Notes: generated by a model from the letters alone, not told the origin. 64,000 nt of DNA from Micromonospora lupini (GCF_026342015.1 NZ_JAPENL010000002.1:501001-565000); one strand, 5' to 3'; shown: positions 20,672 through 29,181, counted from the stretch's first letter. Made by a program: numbers and translations.

Positions 20672-21853
20672 ATGCGCCCGGCACCCAGCCAGGAGGAGGT
20701 CCGGAGGCAGAACCTCGGGGCCCTGCTGCGGCACGTGCACGTCCACGGGGCGACCACCCGCGCCGAACTCACCACCACCCTGGGACTGAACCGGAGCACA
20801 ATCGGCGCGCTCACCGCCGACCTGGCCGGCGTCGGACTGGTGAGCGAGGGAACACCGAAGGAGACCGGCCGGGCCGGACGGCCGTCACTTGTCGTCCGGC
20901 CCGAGTCGACCCGGGTGTACGCGTACGCGTACTCCGTCGAGGTGGACCGGCTGCGCGCCGCCCGGGTCGGCCTGGGCGGCGCGGTGCTGGACCGCCGGGA
21001 TCTGGACCGACCGCGCGGGCTGCTGGCCGCCGAGGCCGCGCCGCTGCTCGCCGGCGCGGTGAAGGAGATGCAGCAGGCGGTGCCCGCCGACGCGATCTGC
21101 GTCGGCACCGGCGTCTCGGTCTGCGGGATGGTCCGCCGCGAGGACGGCCTGGTCCGGCTCGGCCCCACAACTGGTTGGGTGGACGAGCCGATCGGCGCGG
21201 CGCTCGGCGCCGAGCTGGGCCTCGACGTGCCGGTCACCGTCGGCAACGTGGCCGACGTGGCGGCGTTCGCCGAGCACGCCCGGGGCGTCGCGGCAGGCTG
21301 CGACAACGTCATCTACCTGTACGGCGACGTCGGCGTCGGTGCCGGCATCATCGCCGGCGGGCGTCGACTCACCGGACACGGCGGGTACGGCGGCGAGGTC
21401 GGCCACATGAAGGTGGTCCGCGACGGGATGCCCTGCGAGTGCGGCGCCCGGGGTTGCTGGGAGACCGAGATCGGCGAGCACGGCCTGCTCCGCGCGGCCG
21501 GACGATCCGACGCCCGGGGCCGCGACGCGCTGCTCGCCGTCTTCGACGCCGCCGACCGGGGGGACGCCCGCGCCCAGACGGCGGTACGCCAGGCCGGTGA
21601 CTGGCTGGGCTTCGGGGTTGCCAACCTGGTGAACGTCTTCAACCCCGAGATGGTCATCTTCGGCGGCACCATGCGGGACCTCTACCTCGCGGCGGCGGCC
21701 CAGATCCGCAGCCGGCTCAACTCCAACGCCCTCGGCGCCTGCCTGGAACACGTGCGGTTGCGCACCCCCAAACTGGGCGAGGACGCACCCCTGATCGGCG
21801 CCGCCGAACTGGCCTTCGAACGGCTCCTCGCCGACCCCCTCGACGTGGGTTGA
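20672..21853 (+). CDS. ROK-family transcriptional regulator (XylR-like)
   Basis: A 393-residue ROK repressor: an N-terminal winged helix (about residues 8-65, with TTRAELTTTLGLNRSTIGALTADL in outline) and a sugar-kinase-like ROK domain. The zinc signature CECGARGCWE is intact, as is the nucleotide/sugar part YLYGDVGVGAGII and GGYGGEVGHM. It lies 22 bases after the permease gene and so is probably the operon's own sugar-responsive repressor. ATG 20672 follows GGGAGG at ten bases. Whether it still has kinase activity is doubtful because most ROK repressors do not. Confidence 0.9.
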   Translation: MRPAPSQEEVRRQNLGALLRHVHVHGATTRAELTTTLGLNRSTIGALTADLAGVGLVSEGTPKETGRAGRPSLVVRPESTRVYAYAYSVEVDRLRAARVGLGGAVLDRRDLDRPRGLLAAEAAPLLAGAVKEMQQAVPADAICVGTGVSVCGMVRREDGLVRLGPTTGWVDEPIGAALGAELGLDVPVTVGNVADVAAFAEHARGVAAGCDNVIYLYGDVGVGAGIIAGGRRLTGHGGYGGEVGHMKVVRDGMPCECGARGCWETEIGEHGLLRAAGRSDARGRDALLAVFDAADRGDARAQTAVRQAGDWLGFGVANLVNVFNPEMVIFGGTMRDLYLAAAAQIRSRLNSNALGACLEHVRLRTPKLGEDAPLIGAAELAFERLLADPLDVG

Positions 21854-21872
21854 TCCGCGTACCCTGTCCGGC

Positions 21873-22181
21873 GTGGATGTCGAGCTGCGCGCCTCCGACG
21901 ACGACCGCCACCGGGTGGTCGCCGAGCTGCACCGGCACACCACCGCGGGCCGGCTCACGCTTGACGAGTTCTCCGAGCGGGCCGGCGCGGTCTGGGCCGC
22001 GCGTACCCTCGGTGACCTGGCCGCGCTGACCCGGGACCTGCCCGCCCTGCCCGATCCCGTCGCCGCGACAGCCGGCGGCGACGACCCGATCGGGCACGGC
22101 CGCCGGGAGCTGCTGGTGCTCTTCGCCGTCGCCGCGCTCACCCTGCTGCTGCTCGGCGGATTCCTCGCCGTCAGCCGCTGA
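21873..22181 (+). CDS. DUF1707 domain protein with C-terminal membrane helix
   Basis: A 102-residue protein. The N-terminal half has the DUF1707 pattern LRASDDDRHRVVAELHRHTTAGRLTLDEFSER, a SHOCT-like short domain frequent in actinobacteria, and the C-terminus is one hydrophobic helix (about residues 78-98). It probably sits on the inner membrane face. GTG 21873 is the only sensible start; it begins 19 bases after the ROK stop. Function unknown. Confidence 0.8.
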   Translation: MDVELRASDDDRHRVVAELHRHTTAGRLTLDEFSERAGAVWAARTLGDLAALTRDLPALPDPVAATAGGDDPIGHGRRELLVLFAVAALTLLLLGGFLAVSR

Positions 22182-22334
22182 TCCGCCTCCACTTCGCACA
22201 GCGCCCATTTCCACCACGTGCCTGGGTGAACTGATCGGGCGATCAGTCCGTACCAGTGGGCGGACGGGCGGTCGGCAGGGTGCGGCTGCCCGGTCCAGAC
22301 GCGTTTCGGTCCGGACCGAGGAGGCACCACAGAC

Positions 22335-23075
22335 ATGGCACCGCTCAGATCCGCCCGTCGTCGGCCAGGCAACCGGATGCACCGCGCGGCGATGCTGGTC
22401 ATCGCGATCATCGCGGGGGTCGTTGTCCTGCCCGGAGTGGCAATCGCCGCCCCCGCTGGCGGGCAGCAGCTCAACGCCGCCGACATGACACTGCTCAACG
22501 GTGTGCGGCTGGCCGGGCTGTGGGAGATGCCGGCCGGCCAGATGGCCGCCGAGAAGGGGCAGTCGGCGAAGGTCCGGGAGATCGGTGCGAACATCGCCGG
22601 CGAGCACCAGAAGCTCGACCAGCTCGTCGTGGACGCCGCCAACAAGCTCGGCGCGTCCATCCCCACCGAGCCGACCGCCGAGCAGAAGGGCTGGCTGGCC
22701 GAGATGCAGAAGGCCTCCGGCGCCCGCTTCGACCAGATCTTCGTCACCCGGCTCCGGGTGGCCCACGGCAAGATCTTCCCGGTGATCGGCGCGGTGCGGG
22801 CCAGCACCCGCGACGCCACAGTCCGCAAGCTCTGCGAAGAGGCAAACGCCTTCGTGCAGCACCACATGCAGATGCTGGAGAGCACCGGGCTGGTCCGCTG
22901 GCCGGAGCTGCCGCCGGCCGCCCTGCCCGCACCCGGCCAGGACGGGCTGCTTGCCGCCGCCTCGGCGAACACCGGCCCGCAGGTCGGGGTCAGCAGCACC
23001 GTCGTCTGGCTGGTCTTCCTCGCCGCGCTCGGCACCGGTGGGATCGCTACCTACCGGATGCTGCGCCGCAGCTGA
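22335..23075 (+). CDS. DUF4142 family exported protein with C-terminal anchor
   Basis: A 246-residue protein with a twin-basic N-terminus and signal peptide cleaved near AIAAPAGG (about residue 39), a four-helix DUF4142 (ferritin-like bundle, about 45-185, with NGVRLAGLWEMPAGQMA and GEHQKLDQLV), a Pro/Ala linker and a final membrane helix with a basic end (MLRRS). DUF4142 proteins are outer-surface proteins of unknown function. The 153-base region upstream holds a small inverted repeat (ACTGATC/GATCAGT, 22230-22247) that may be an operator. Confidence 0.8.
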   Translation: MAPLRSARRRPGNRMHRAAMLVIAIIAGVVVLPGVAIAAPAGGQQLNAADMTLLNGVRLAGLWEMPAGQMAAEKGQSAKVREIGANIAGEHQKLDQLVVDAANKLGASIPTEPTAEQKGWLAEMQKASGARFDQIFVTRLRVAHGKIFPVIGAVRASTRDATVRKLCEEANAFVQHHMQMLESTGLVRWPELPPAALPAPGQDGLLAAASANTGPQVGVSSTVVWLVFLAALGTGGIATYRMLRRS

Positions 23076-23102
23076 CCACCCCGTTCGGTGGCCCCCGTCA
23101 GC
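23071..23102. terminator. Imperfect hairpin over two convergent stops
   Basis: GCTGAC (23071-23076) pairs with GTCAGC (23097-23102) and CCACC (23076-23080) with GGTGG (23087-23091), leaving an internal bulge. It overlaps both stop codons of a convergent pair. Confidence 0.4.
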
Positions 23103-23352
23103 GGTCCACCTGGGTGAAGTCCCAGGAGTGCGGGGCGCGGGCCACCAGCAGGGCGGGCGGGTCGGGCAGCGGACGCGGGCTGCTGCGCCACTTGGAGATG
23201 ACCACGACCCGGTGGTCGGTGGAGGAGAAGACCTCACTGGAGACGTGCAGAGGGTCGTGCTCCAGCTCGGGCAGGGCGGTGTCGCACACCCAGGTGATCA
23301 GGTCGGCCACGCCGTACGCCTCGGCGCGCGCCTCCCACATCCGCACGATCAT
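23098..23352 (-). CDS. Small conserved protein following tsaD
   Basis: An 84-residue protein starting MIVRMWEARAEAYG, which looks like the first strand and helix of an antibiotic-biosynthesis-monooxygenase-like ferredoxin fold, followed by STDHRVVVISKW, the matching central strand. The resemblance is weak and no catalytic residue is evident. It lies 14 bases after tsaD in the same direction. Start is uncertain between ATG 23352 and GTG 23346; GGAG directly precedes the first and is six bases from the second. Confidence 0.65.
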   Translation of the reverse strand: MIVRMWEARAEAYGVADLITWVCDTALPELEHDPLHVSSEVFSSTDHRVVVISKWRSSPRPLPDPPALLVARAPHSWDFTQVDR

Positions 23353-23366
23353 CTCCGGCGCCCCCG

Positions 23367-24413
23367 TCACACGCTGACAGTTGTCAACGGCAGCGCCGAG
23401 TCGGCCGGCAGGTCCAGCCGGCTCGGCGCGACCCCGGCGGCGACCAGGTGCGATCCGAGCGCGGCAACCATCGCCCCGTTGTCGGTGCACAGCTTCGGTC
23501 GGGGCACCCGGACCCGGATGCCGTACTTCTCGGCGCGCTGCTCGGCAAGTGCCCGCAGCCGGGAGTTCGCGGCCACTCCGCCGCCGATCACCAGCGTGTC
23601 GATCCCCTGCGCACGGCAGGCGGCGAGCGCCTTGCTGGTCAGTACGTCACACACCGCCTCCTGGAAGGACGCGGCGACGTCGGCCACCGGCACCGGCTCG
23701 CCGGCACGCTGCCGCGCCTCGACCCAGCGGGCAACCGCCGTCTTCAGGCCGGAGAACGAGAAGTCGTACCGGTGGGCGGCGAGATCCTTGGCGGCGGTCA
23801 GGCCACGCGGGAAGGCGATCGATGCGGCGTCGCCGGCGCGGGCCTCCCTGTCGATGGGCGGACCGCCCGGGAACGGCAACCCCAGCAGCCGGGCGACCTT
23901 GTCGAACGCCTCACCGGCCGCGTCGTCGATGGTGGCGCCGAGCGGGGTGACGCCCCGGGCCAGGTCGTCGACGAGCAGGAGCGACGAGTGCCCGCCGGAG
24001 ACCAGCAGCGCGATGGCGGGTTCCGCGAGCGGGCCGTGCTCCAGGGTGTCCACCGCGACGTGCGCGGCGAGGTGGTTGACGCCGTACACCGGCTTCTCGG
24101 CGGCGAGCGCGTACCCCTTGGCGGCCGCGACGCCGACCAGCAGCGCGCCGGCCAGCCCGGGCCCGGACGTGACAGCGATGGCGTCGATGTCGGCAAGGGT
24201 GACACCGGCCTCGGTCAGCGCCCGCTGCATCGTCGGCACGATGGCTTCCAGGTGGGCCCGGCTGGCCACCTCGGGCACCACGCCCCCGAAGCGGGCGTGC
24301 TCCTCGACGCTGGACGCCAGCGCGTCGGCCAGCAGGGTGTGCCCGCGTACGATGCCGACGCCTGTCTCGTCGCACGAGGTCTCGATGCCCAGGATCAGCG
24401 GTTCGTCAGCCAT
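23367..24413 (-). CDS. tsaD: tRNA N6-adenosine threonylcarbamoyltransferase TsaD
   Basis: A 348-residue ASKHA-fold enzyme that transfers the threonylcarbamoyl group to A37 of ANN-decoding tRNAs (t6A). Visible are [15 protein letters not shown], the iron/zinc ligands in [11 protein letters not shown] (His114 and His118), the phosphate loop [31 protein letters not shown] and [12 protein letters not shown]. The length matches the family. The start overlaps the rimI stop by 8 bases, so tsaB-rimI-tsaD are translated together on the minus strand. Confidence 0.97.
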   Translation of the reverse strand: MADEPLILGIETSCDETGVGIVRGHTLLADALASSVEEHARFGGVVPEVASRAHLEAIVPTMQRALTEAGVTLADIDAIAVTSGPGLAGALLVGVAAAKGYALAAEKPVYGVNHLAAHVAVDTLEHGPLAEPAIALLVSGGHSSLLLVDDLARGVTPLGATIDDAAGEAFDKVARLLGLPFPGGPPIDREARAGDAASIAFPRGLTAAKDLAAHRYDFSFSGLKTAVARWVEARQRAGEPVPVADVAASFQEAVCDVLTSKALAACRAQGIDTLVIGGGVAANSRLRALAEQRAEKYGIRVRVPRPKLCTDNGAMVAALGSHLVAAGVAPSRLDLPADSALPLTTVSV

Positions 24414-24891
24414 GGTGGTGTGGTCCGTCCCCGGTCGGCTCGGCGTCGCGCTGCATGACCAGCGCGTCGGTGTTGCTCGGTTGGTAGTAGCCGCGACGCA
24501 CCCCGATCGGCTCGAACCCGTACATCGCGTAGAGCCGCTGGGCGGCGGCGTTGTCCACGGCGACCTCCAGCAGGGTGCTGCGGGCGTCGCGCCGGGCCGC
24601 CTCGGCGAGCAGCTCCTCCAGCAGGGCACGGCCGACGCCACGCCGCTGGACGTCCCGGCGGACGGCGATGTTCTGCACCCACACCTCGTCGGGCGGGGCC
24701 CCGGCCAGCCCGGCGTAGCCGAGCACGGTGCCGTCGGCGTCGGTCGCGACCCGGTAGTGGTGGCCGTTGGCCAGCTCGTTCCAGAACATCGCGGGGGACC
24801 ACTGCTCGGCGCCGAACAGGTCCGCCTCGATCGGCAGCGCCTCGTCGATGTGCCACCAGCGGAACGGCTCCAGCCGTACCGCCGCGGTCAC
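24406..24891 (-). CDS. rimI: RimI-like GNAT N-acetyltransferase
   Basis: A 161-residue GNAT acetyltransferase; RimI acetylates the N-terminal alanine of ribosomal protein S18 and, more broadly, other N-termini. The acetyl-CoA loop is [14 protein letters not shown] (Q/RxxGxG/A pattern), preceded by WVQNIAV, and the C-terminal part [23 protein letters not shown] with [12 protein letters not shown] is typical. GTG 24891 overlaps the tsaB stop (GTGA). Lying between tsaB and tsaD is the standard arrangement in bacteria. Confidence 0.92.
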   Translation of the reverse strand: MTAAVRLEPFRWWHIDEALPIEADLFGAEQWSPAMFWNELANGHHYRVATDADGTVLGYAGLAGAPPDEVWVQNIAVRRDVQRRGVGRALLEELLAEAARRDARSTLLEVAVDNAAAQRLYAMYGFEPIGVRRGYYQPSNTDALVMQRDAEPTGDGPHHHG

Positions 24892-25565
24892 GGGAGGACC
24901 GGTTTGCGGGCGGTCGCCGCCACGGCGTCCGGACGGCGCAGGTAGAGCGGGGTGAGTCGCTCGCCTGGCGCGCCGGCCCGGACCCGCTCGGCGGCGAGCT
25001 GCGCCAGCACGATGGCCTCCGGGTAGCGCGGCTCGACCCGGACCGGCAGGTCCAGGGCTTCGGCATACCTGTGTGCCCCGTCGCCGACCGCGATCGTCGC
25101 GCCCAGTTCCCGGGCGCGCGCGGCGGCCACCGTCGGCGTCGACACCTCGGGCCCGACGATCCGCTGACCGGCGCCGTCGTAGACGGCCCAGTACAACTCC
25201 TTGCGGCGGGCGTCGCTGGCGGCCAGCACCGGCTCGCCGGCCGCCGCCGGGTAGCCGATCCCATCCAGGGAACACACGCCGTACGTCGGCACGCCGAGCA
25301 CCTGCCCCATCGTGGCGGCGGTGACCAGGCCGACCCGCAGCCCGGTGAACGGCCCCGGGCCGAGCCCGGCGACGATGGCGCCCAGGTCACGCGGACGCGC
25401 TCCGGCATCGGCGAGGACCGCGTCAACCTGGGGCGCGAGCAGTTCACCGTGCGCGCGGGCGTCGACCGTGCACCGGTGCGCCCGGGACGTCACACCGTCC
25501 GCCGAGATCTCCACCAACGCTGCGGTCACCGCGGGGGTCGAGCTGTCCACCACGAGTACGAGCAC
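24888..25565 (-). CDS. tsaB: tRNA threonylcarbamoyladenosine biosynthesis protein TsaB
   Basis: A 225-residue inactive TsaD paralogue that scaffolds the t6A complex. Visible are VLVVDSSTPAVTAALVE, HGELLAPQVDAVL and the core motif GLGPGPFTGLRVGLVTAATM. I use GTG 25565, since VLVLVVDSS is the family start. An ATG nine codons upstream (25592) is possible. A TAGGCT hexamer just before the GTG could make the message almost leaderless. Unlike in mycobacteria, tsaE is not adjacent: ung and a divergent HTH gene intervene. Confidence 0.92.
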   Translation of the reverse strand: MLVLVVDSSTPAVTAALVEISADGVTSRAHRCTVDARAHGELLAPQVDAVLADAGARPRDLGAIVAGLGPGPFTGLRVGLVTAATMGQVLGVPTYGVCSLDGIGYPAAAGEPVLAASDARRKELYWAVYDGAGQRIVGPEVSTPTVAAARARELGATIAVGDGAHRYAEALDLPVRVEPRYPEAIVLAQLAAERVRAGAPGERLTPLYLRRPDAVAATARKPVLP

Positions 25566-25689
25566 GGTTAGCCAGCCTAGCGGCCCCACCATCGCCGCCC
25601 GGCCACGCCCCGCCCCTGCCTGTGCCCAGGGTCAGCCACTCACTCCCAAAGCGTCCTGGCACCCCGGAGTGCTGGGCGCTCAGCCCCGG

Positions 25690-25772
25690 CTGCCCGGCCA
25701 CCGCCTGGCTGCCCGGCTGCCCGGCTGCCTGGCTGCCTGGCTGCCTGGCTGCCTGGCTGCCTGGCTGCCTGG
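25690..25772. repeat. 8-bp tandem repeat CTGCC(T/C)GG
   Basis: Eight contiguous units (25709-25772; two CTGCCCGG then six CTGCCTGG) with a further unit at 25690-25697. It lies in the 471-base gap between tsaB and the divergent HTH gene. The units are probably polymorphic by slippage. The rest of this gap contains the long palindrome at 25852-25907 and otherwise nothing I recognise. Confidence 0.9.
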
Positions 25773-25851
25773 GACATGGCGGATGACCCGGTGCCCGCTG
25801 ACCGCCTCGACCTTTTGCGGACGCCACCGCTCGGCCGGGAGCCACTTGTTG

Positions 25852-25907
25852 TGCTGAGCCGTATACCTGTGAGTCATATTTATGACTCACAGGTATACCG
25901 CTCAGCA
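25852..25907. promoter_or_regulatory. 56-bp AT-rich inverted repeat upstream of HTH gene
   Basis: Arms of 27 bp with one mismatch (25860/25899) flank a TT centre; the inner 18 bp per arm (25861-25878 with 25881-25898, starting GTATACCTGTGAG) are perfect. The block is strikingly AT-rich for this genome. It lies 130 bases before the HTH protein start, so an operator is plausible; as RNA it would fold into a very stable hairpin. Confidence 0.75.
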
Positions 25908-26036
25908 GCGAATGGCCCACCCGACGGCGCCGGGTCGCCGGGTCGCTGGCTCACCGGAATCTCGGACCAAGCCCACGCAGTCGTGAATCTGGCTCAGCGG
26001 TATCTGCGTCGGACCGGCGTGGTCCACCATGTCGGG

Positions 26037-26741
26037 ATGCCGTCCACACGTCTTGGCACTCTGCTCGGCAACGCCGTCCGCCAGCAGCGGCACCTGCGCG
26101 AGCTGACCCAGTGCGAGCTGGCCGAGTCGGCCGGGATCAGCCAGGCCGCGGTCGCGCGGATCGAGAGCGGCAGCCGCGCACCCAGCATCACGATCCTCGA
26201 GGCGCTGTTCGCCGCGATGGACGTGCAGTTGGTGGTCGGGGTCGAGCCGCTGGACGCGCACCTCGACGCCCGCATCGACGAGCTGGCCGCCCGACCGATC
26301 ACCGAGCGCATCGACGAGTTGGGCCTGGATCGGACGCTGGACCGGCTCACCGACTTCCCGGAGGTGATCACCGGCAGCACGGCCGCGCTGTTGCAGGGTG
26401 CGCCGGTGCCTGTCGACGCGCTGGAGATCGCCCTGCGTTGGCAGGACTCCAAGCGGTTCACCGGCTGGCTGCAGGCGAACTACGGCCAGCGGTGGAACGC
26501 CAGGTGGGGTGAGTTCGGTGGAGTGTGGTTGGAGCCGGAGGAACCGGGCGAGCACCGTTGGTCGACCAAATGGGGCGAGATCAGGGCAACGATGTGCGAT
26601 GAGCTGCCCGAGACGATCGAGGTACGCCACGGTGGGCGCGACTACCGGGTGGTGCCGCTGGTCGAGCTGGAGCTGACCGAGCCGCGGGCCGCCGACCTGC
26701 TGCGCCGCTACCGGGCCCGGCAACTCGCCAGCGGAAGCTGA
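26037..26741 (+). CDS. XRE-type HTH protein with C-terminal nucleotidyltransferase-like region
   Basis: A 234-residue protein. Residues about 5-65 are a Cro/C1 HTH (RQQRHLRELTQCELAESAG, then SQAAVARIESG). The C-terminal part from about 105 carries EVITGSTAALLQGAPVPVD, which has the shape of the nucleotidyltransferase fold seen in MNT/AbiEii-like proteins (GS motif and following helix), but the D-x-D metal pair is degraded to DALE, so catalysis is unlikely. A conserved domain of unknown function is equally possible. ATG 26037 has no clear ribosome site; upstream in-frame starts read through the palindrome and are less likely. It lies alone, opposite to its neighbours, in an insertion between tsaE and tsaB. 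Confidence 0.7.
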   Translation: MPSTRLGTLLGNAVRQQRHLRELTQCELAESAGISQAAVARIESGSRAPSITILEALFAAMDVQLVVGVEPLDAHLDARIDELAARPITERIDELGLDRTLDRLTDFPEVITGSTAALLQGAPVPVDALEIALRWQDSKRFTGWLQANYGQRWNARWGEFGGVWLEPEEPGEHRWSTKWGEIRATMCDELPETIEVRHGGRDYRVVPLVELELTEPRAADLLRRYRARQLASGS

Positions 26742-26836
26742 GCCTGCGGCGCGGTCAGCCCGCGGCGCGGTCAGCCTGCGGCGCGGTCAGCCCGCAGTGC
26801 GGTCAGCCTGCGGCGCGGTCAGCCTGCGGCGCGCTC
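26741..26836. repeat. 16-bp tandem repeat covering the ung stop codon
   Basis: Six units of AGCCTGCGGCGCGGTC with one to three changes, from the last base of the HTH gene stop to inside ung. Read on the minus strand each unit contains the end of ung (CGC GCC GCA GGC TGA), so the array looks like repeated duplication of the gene's 3' end including its stop. Confidence 0.9.
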
Positions 26837-27520
26837 CCAGTCGATTGTGGGCCGCCCGGCATCGGCGAGCGCCTTGTTGGCCGCGCTGAACGGGCGACTG
26901 CCGAGGAAGCCACGCGGGTTCATCGGGCTGGGGTGGCCGGCCTCCAGCACCACGTGCTGCGGGTTGGTGACCAGGGCCGCCTTCTTGCGCGCGTAGCCGC
27001 CCCAGAGCAGGAAGACCACCCGGTCGGGTGTGGCGTTCAGCGCCCGGATGGTGGCGTCGGTGAACTCCTCCCAGCCCGAGTTGGCGTGCGAACCCGGCGT
27101 GGCCTGGCGCACCGTCAGCACCGCGTTGAGCAGCAACACGCCCTGCGCGGCCCAGCCGTCGAGGTTGCCGCTGCGCGGCTTGGCCACGCCGACGTCCTCG
27201 CCCAGCTCCTTGAAGACGTTGCGCAGCGACGGCGGCACGGCCACGCCGTCGCGGACGCTGAAGCTCAACCCGTGAGCCTGCCCGGCGCGGTGATAGGGGT
27301 CCTGCCCGAGGATCAGCACCCGGGTGCTCTGCGGGGGGCAGAGCCGGTACGCCGAGAAGAGATCCTCCAACGGCGGGAAGACGGTCTGCGTCGCGTACTC
27401 CCGGGCGACGAACTCGGCCAGCGCGGCGGTGCGGCCCGGATCGAGGTGCGGGGTGAGCACGGCACGCCACTGCTCCGGCAGCAGCGCCAGCAGATCCAGG
27501 GCGGGGGCATCGTCGGGCAT
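26819..27520 (-). CDS. ung: Uracil-DNA glycosylase, family 1
   Basis: A 233-residue UDG that removes uracil from DNA. Catalytic motifs are intact: water-activating Asp in LILGQDPYHRAGQAHG (Asp74) and the C-terminal loop GHPSPMNPRGFLGSRPF, with LLLNAVLTV for uracil recognition. ATG 27520 lies six bases from GAGG and fits the family start; a longer reading frame upstream is not supported. The gene ends within a 16-bp tandem repeat. It lies 76 bases downstream of tsaE on the same strand. Confidence 0.96.
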   Translation of the reverse strand: MPDDAPALDLLALLPEQWRAVLTPHLDPGRTAALAEFVAREYATQTVFPPLEDLFSAYRLCPPQSTRVLILGQDPYHRAGQAHGLSFSVRDGVAVPPSLRNVFKELGEDVGVAKPRSGNLDGWAAQGVLLLNAVLTVRQATPGSHANSGWEEFTDATIRALNATPDRVVFLLWGGYARKKAALVTNPQHVVLEAGHPSPMNPRGFLGSRPFSAANKALADAGRPTIDWERAAG

Positions 27521-27596
27521 CAGGAACCTCTTCCAGCGCGGGTCGGTCCCCCGCACTCTAGGCACCGGGTCCGACAGCGCCGCGCCGGCACAGCCG

Positions 27597-28079
27597 CTAA
27601 CTCAGCTCGGCGAGCCGTCGGGCCCAGTCGCCACCGACCGGGTCCAGCTCGACGATCCGGGTGTCGTCGTCGCGGCGGTCGATACGGACCCGCAGGTGCG
27701 CGTCGACCAACTGCTCCACAAGGCCCTCGCCCCACTCCACCACTGTCACCGACTCGTCCACCGAGGCGTCCAGGTCCAGGTCGTCGATCTCGGCACGCGG
27801 GTCGCTGGCGGCGCCCAGCCGGTACGCGTCGGCGTGCACCAGGGCCACCCGACCACCCCGGGCCGGGTCGGGCCGGTGCACGCGGGCGATCACGAACGTC
27901 GGCGAGGTGACGTCCCCGAGAACGTGGAGCCCCGCGCCGACGCCCTGGGTGAGCGCGGTCTTGCCGGCCCCCAGCGGGCCTGTCAACAGCACCAGGTCAC
28001 CGGCCCGCAGCAGCCCGGCCAGCCGGCGGCCGAACTCCCGAGTGTCCTCGACGGTCGGCAGTTTGACGACGAAACTCAC
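27597..28079 (-). CDS. tsaE: tRNA t6A biosynthesis ATPase TsaE
   Basis: A 160-residue P-loop ATPase required for t6A formation with TsaB and TsaD. Walker A is TGPLGAGKTALTQG (about residues 33-46), followed by DVTSPTFVIARVH and the acidic VHADAYRLG and VTVVEWGE motifs typical of TsaE. GTG 28079 overlaps the stop of the hydrolase gene and has GGAGG five bases upstream. Transcribed from the alr direction. Confidence 0.94.
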   Translation of the reverse strand: MSFVVKLPTVEDTREFGRRLAGLLRAGDLVLLTGPLGAGKTALTQGVGAGLHVLGDVTSPTFVIARVHRPDPARGGRVALVHADAYRLGAASDPRAEIDDLDLDASVDESVTVVEWGEGLVEQLVDAHLRVRIDRRDDDTRIVELDPVGGDWARRLAELS

Positions 28080-29179
28080 CGGTCCTCCATGCTCTCCAGT
28101 GACTCGAGGAACCGCGCCAGCGCGGCGTTGACCTCGTCGGCGTGCTCCAGCATCACCACGTGACCGCTGTCCTTGATCTTGATGAACTCGGCGTGCGGCA
28201 ACCGCCGGACGATCTCCTCGGAGTGTGTCACGGGAGTGATCATGTCCTTGTCGCCGACGACCACAAGCACCGGCGCGTTCGCCAACGCGGCCAGCGCTGG
28301 GAAACGCGAGTGCGTGGCCAGGGTCCGCAGGTAGCGGGTCACCGTGTCGGCGGAGGTCCGGGAGTTCATCGTCTCCACGTACGAGACAAGCGTCGGGCTG
28401 GGCTTGCGGGTGCCGAAGCCGTACTTGCGGGTGAGCAGCCAGGCCACGTTCGACGTGGACTTGCGAGCCTTGTCGATCACCGGGCCGCCGTACCGGGTGG
28501 CGTTGCTGACCATGTACAGCACCGGACCGCCGACCCGGCCGAGCAGCGCCGGCGCGACAAGCTTGGTCTCCGCGATCAACCCGCCCGAGGTGGCCATCAG
28601 CACCGTGCCCACCACCCGGTCACCGAACAGCTCCGGGAACAGCTCGGCGAACGCCATGATGGTCATGCCGCCCATCGAGTGACCGACGAGCACCAGCGGC
28701 CCCTCCGGGGCGGTCCGGTCGATCACCTGGCGCAGCGTCCGACCCAGCACCGCCAGGTCGTACTCCCCGGTCTCCAACCGGCCGGACCGGCCGTGACCGG
28801 GCTGGTCGTACGCGACGACACGGTAGTCGCCGCGCGCGGCGAGCATCCTGCGCTGGAAGTGGAAGGTGCCCATGTCCAGGCAGAAGCCGTGCACCAGCAC
28901 CACCGTCGGGTGCCCCGGCACCGGGCGGGTCGGCTCGACCACCTCGACGTGGATGTCGGTGCCGTCCGGCAGCTCCAGCCGGAACGCCTCGTCGTACCGC
29001 TGCTCGCCGAACCTCTCGTGCGCGTAGCGGTCGGCCGGGTCGGCCTTGAGCCGGCGGACCAGGGTGCGTTCGGTCGCGACGCCTGCGGCCAGGCCGGCCG
29101 CCGCCACCCCGACCGCGGCGCCGACCAGGCCGGCGACCCGGCCGGCCGCGGTCCGCGGCCGCGGGATGCGGTACGTCAT
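28076..29179 (-). CDS. Alpha/beta hydrolase, membrane-anchored
   Basis: A 367-residue alpha/beta-hydrolase with an N-terminal hydrophobic segment (about residues 14-34). Catalytic elements are the nucleophile elbow LVGHSMGGMT (Ser), an Asp in VVVGDKDMITP and the His in KDSGHVVMLEHAD; the oxyanion region is VLVHGFCLDMGTFHFQ. The gene regularly lies between alr and tsaE in actinobacteria, but the substrate is unknown. ATG 29179 is two bases after the alr stop; it overlaps tsaE at its end, so alr-hydrolase-tsaE form one transcript. Confidence 0.88.
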   Translation of the reverse strand: MTYRIPRPRTAAGRVAGLVGAAVGVAAAGLAAGVATERTLVRRLKADPADRYAHERFGEQRYDEAFRLELPDGTDIHVEVVEPTRPVPGHPTVVLVHGFCLDMGTFHFQRRMLAARGDYRVVAYDQPGHGRSGRLETGEYDLAVLGRTLRQVIDRTAPEGPLVLVGHSMGGMTIMAFAELFPELFGDRVVGTVLMATSGGLIAETKLVAPALLGRVGGPVLYMVSNATRYGGPVIDKARKSTSNVAWLLTRKYGFGTRKPSPTLVSYVETMNSRTSADTVTRYLRTLATHSRFPALAALANAPVLVVVGDKDMITPVTHSEEIVRRLPHAEFIKIKDSGHVVMLEHADEVNAALARFLESLESMEDR

Positions 29180-29181
29180 GG

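Noticed and set aside
25312..25920. Small frames translating the 8-bp array into Leu-Pro-Gly-Ala repeats on both strands
   Set aside because: No ribosome site, low complexity, and overlap with tsaB. Treated as repeat DNA only.
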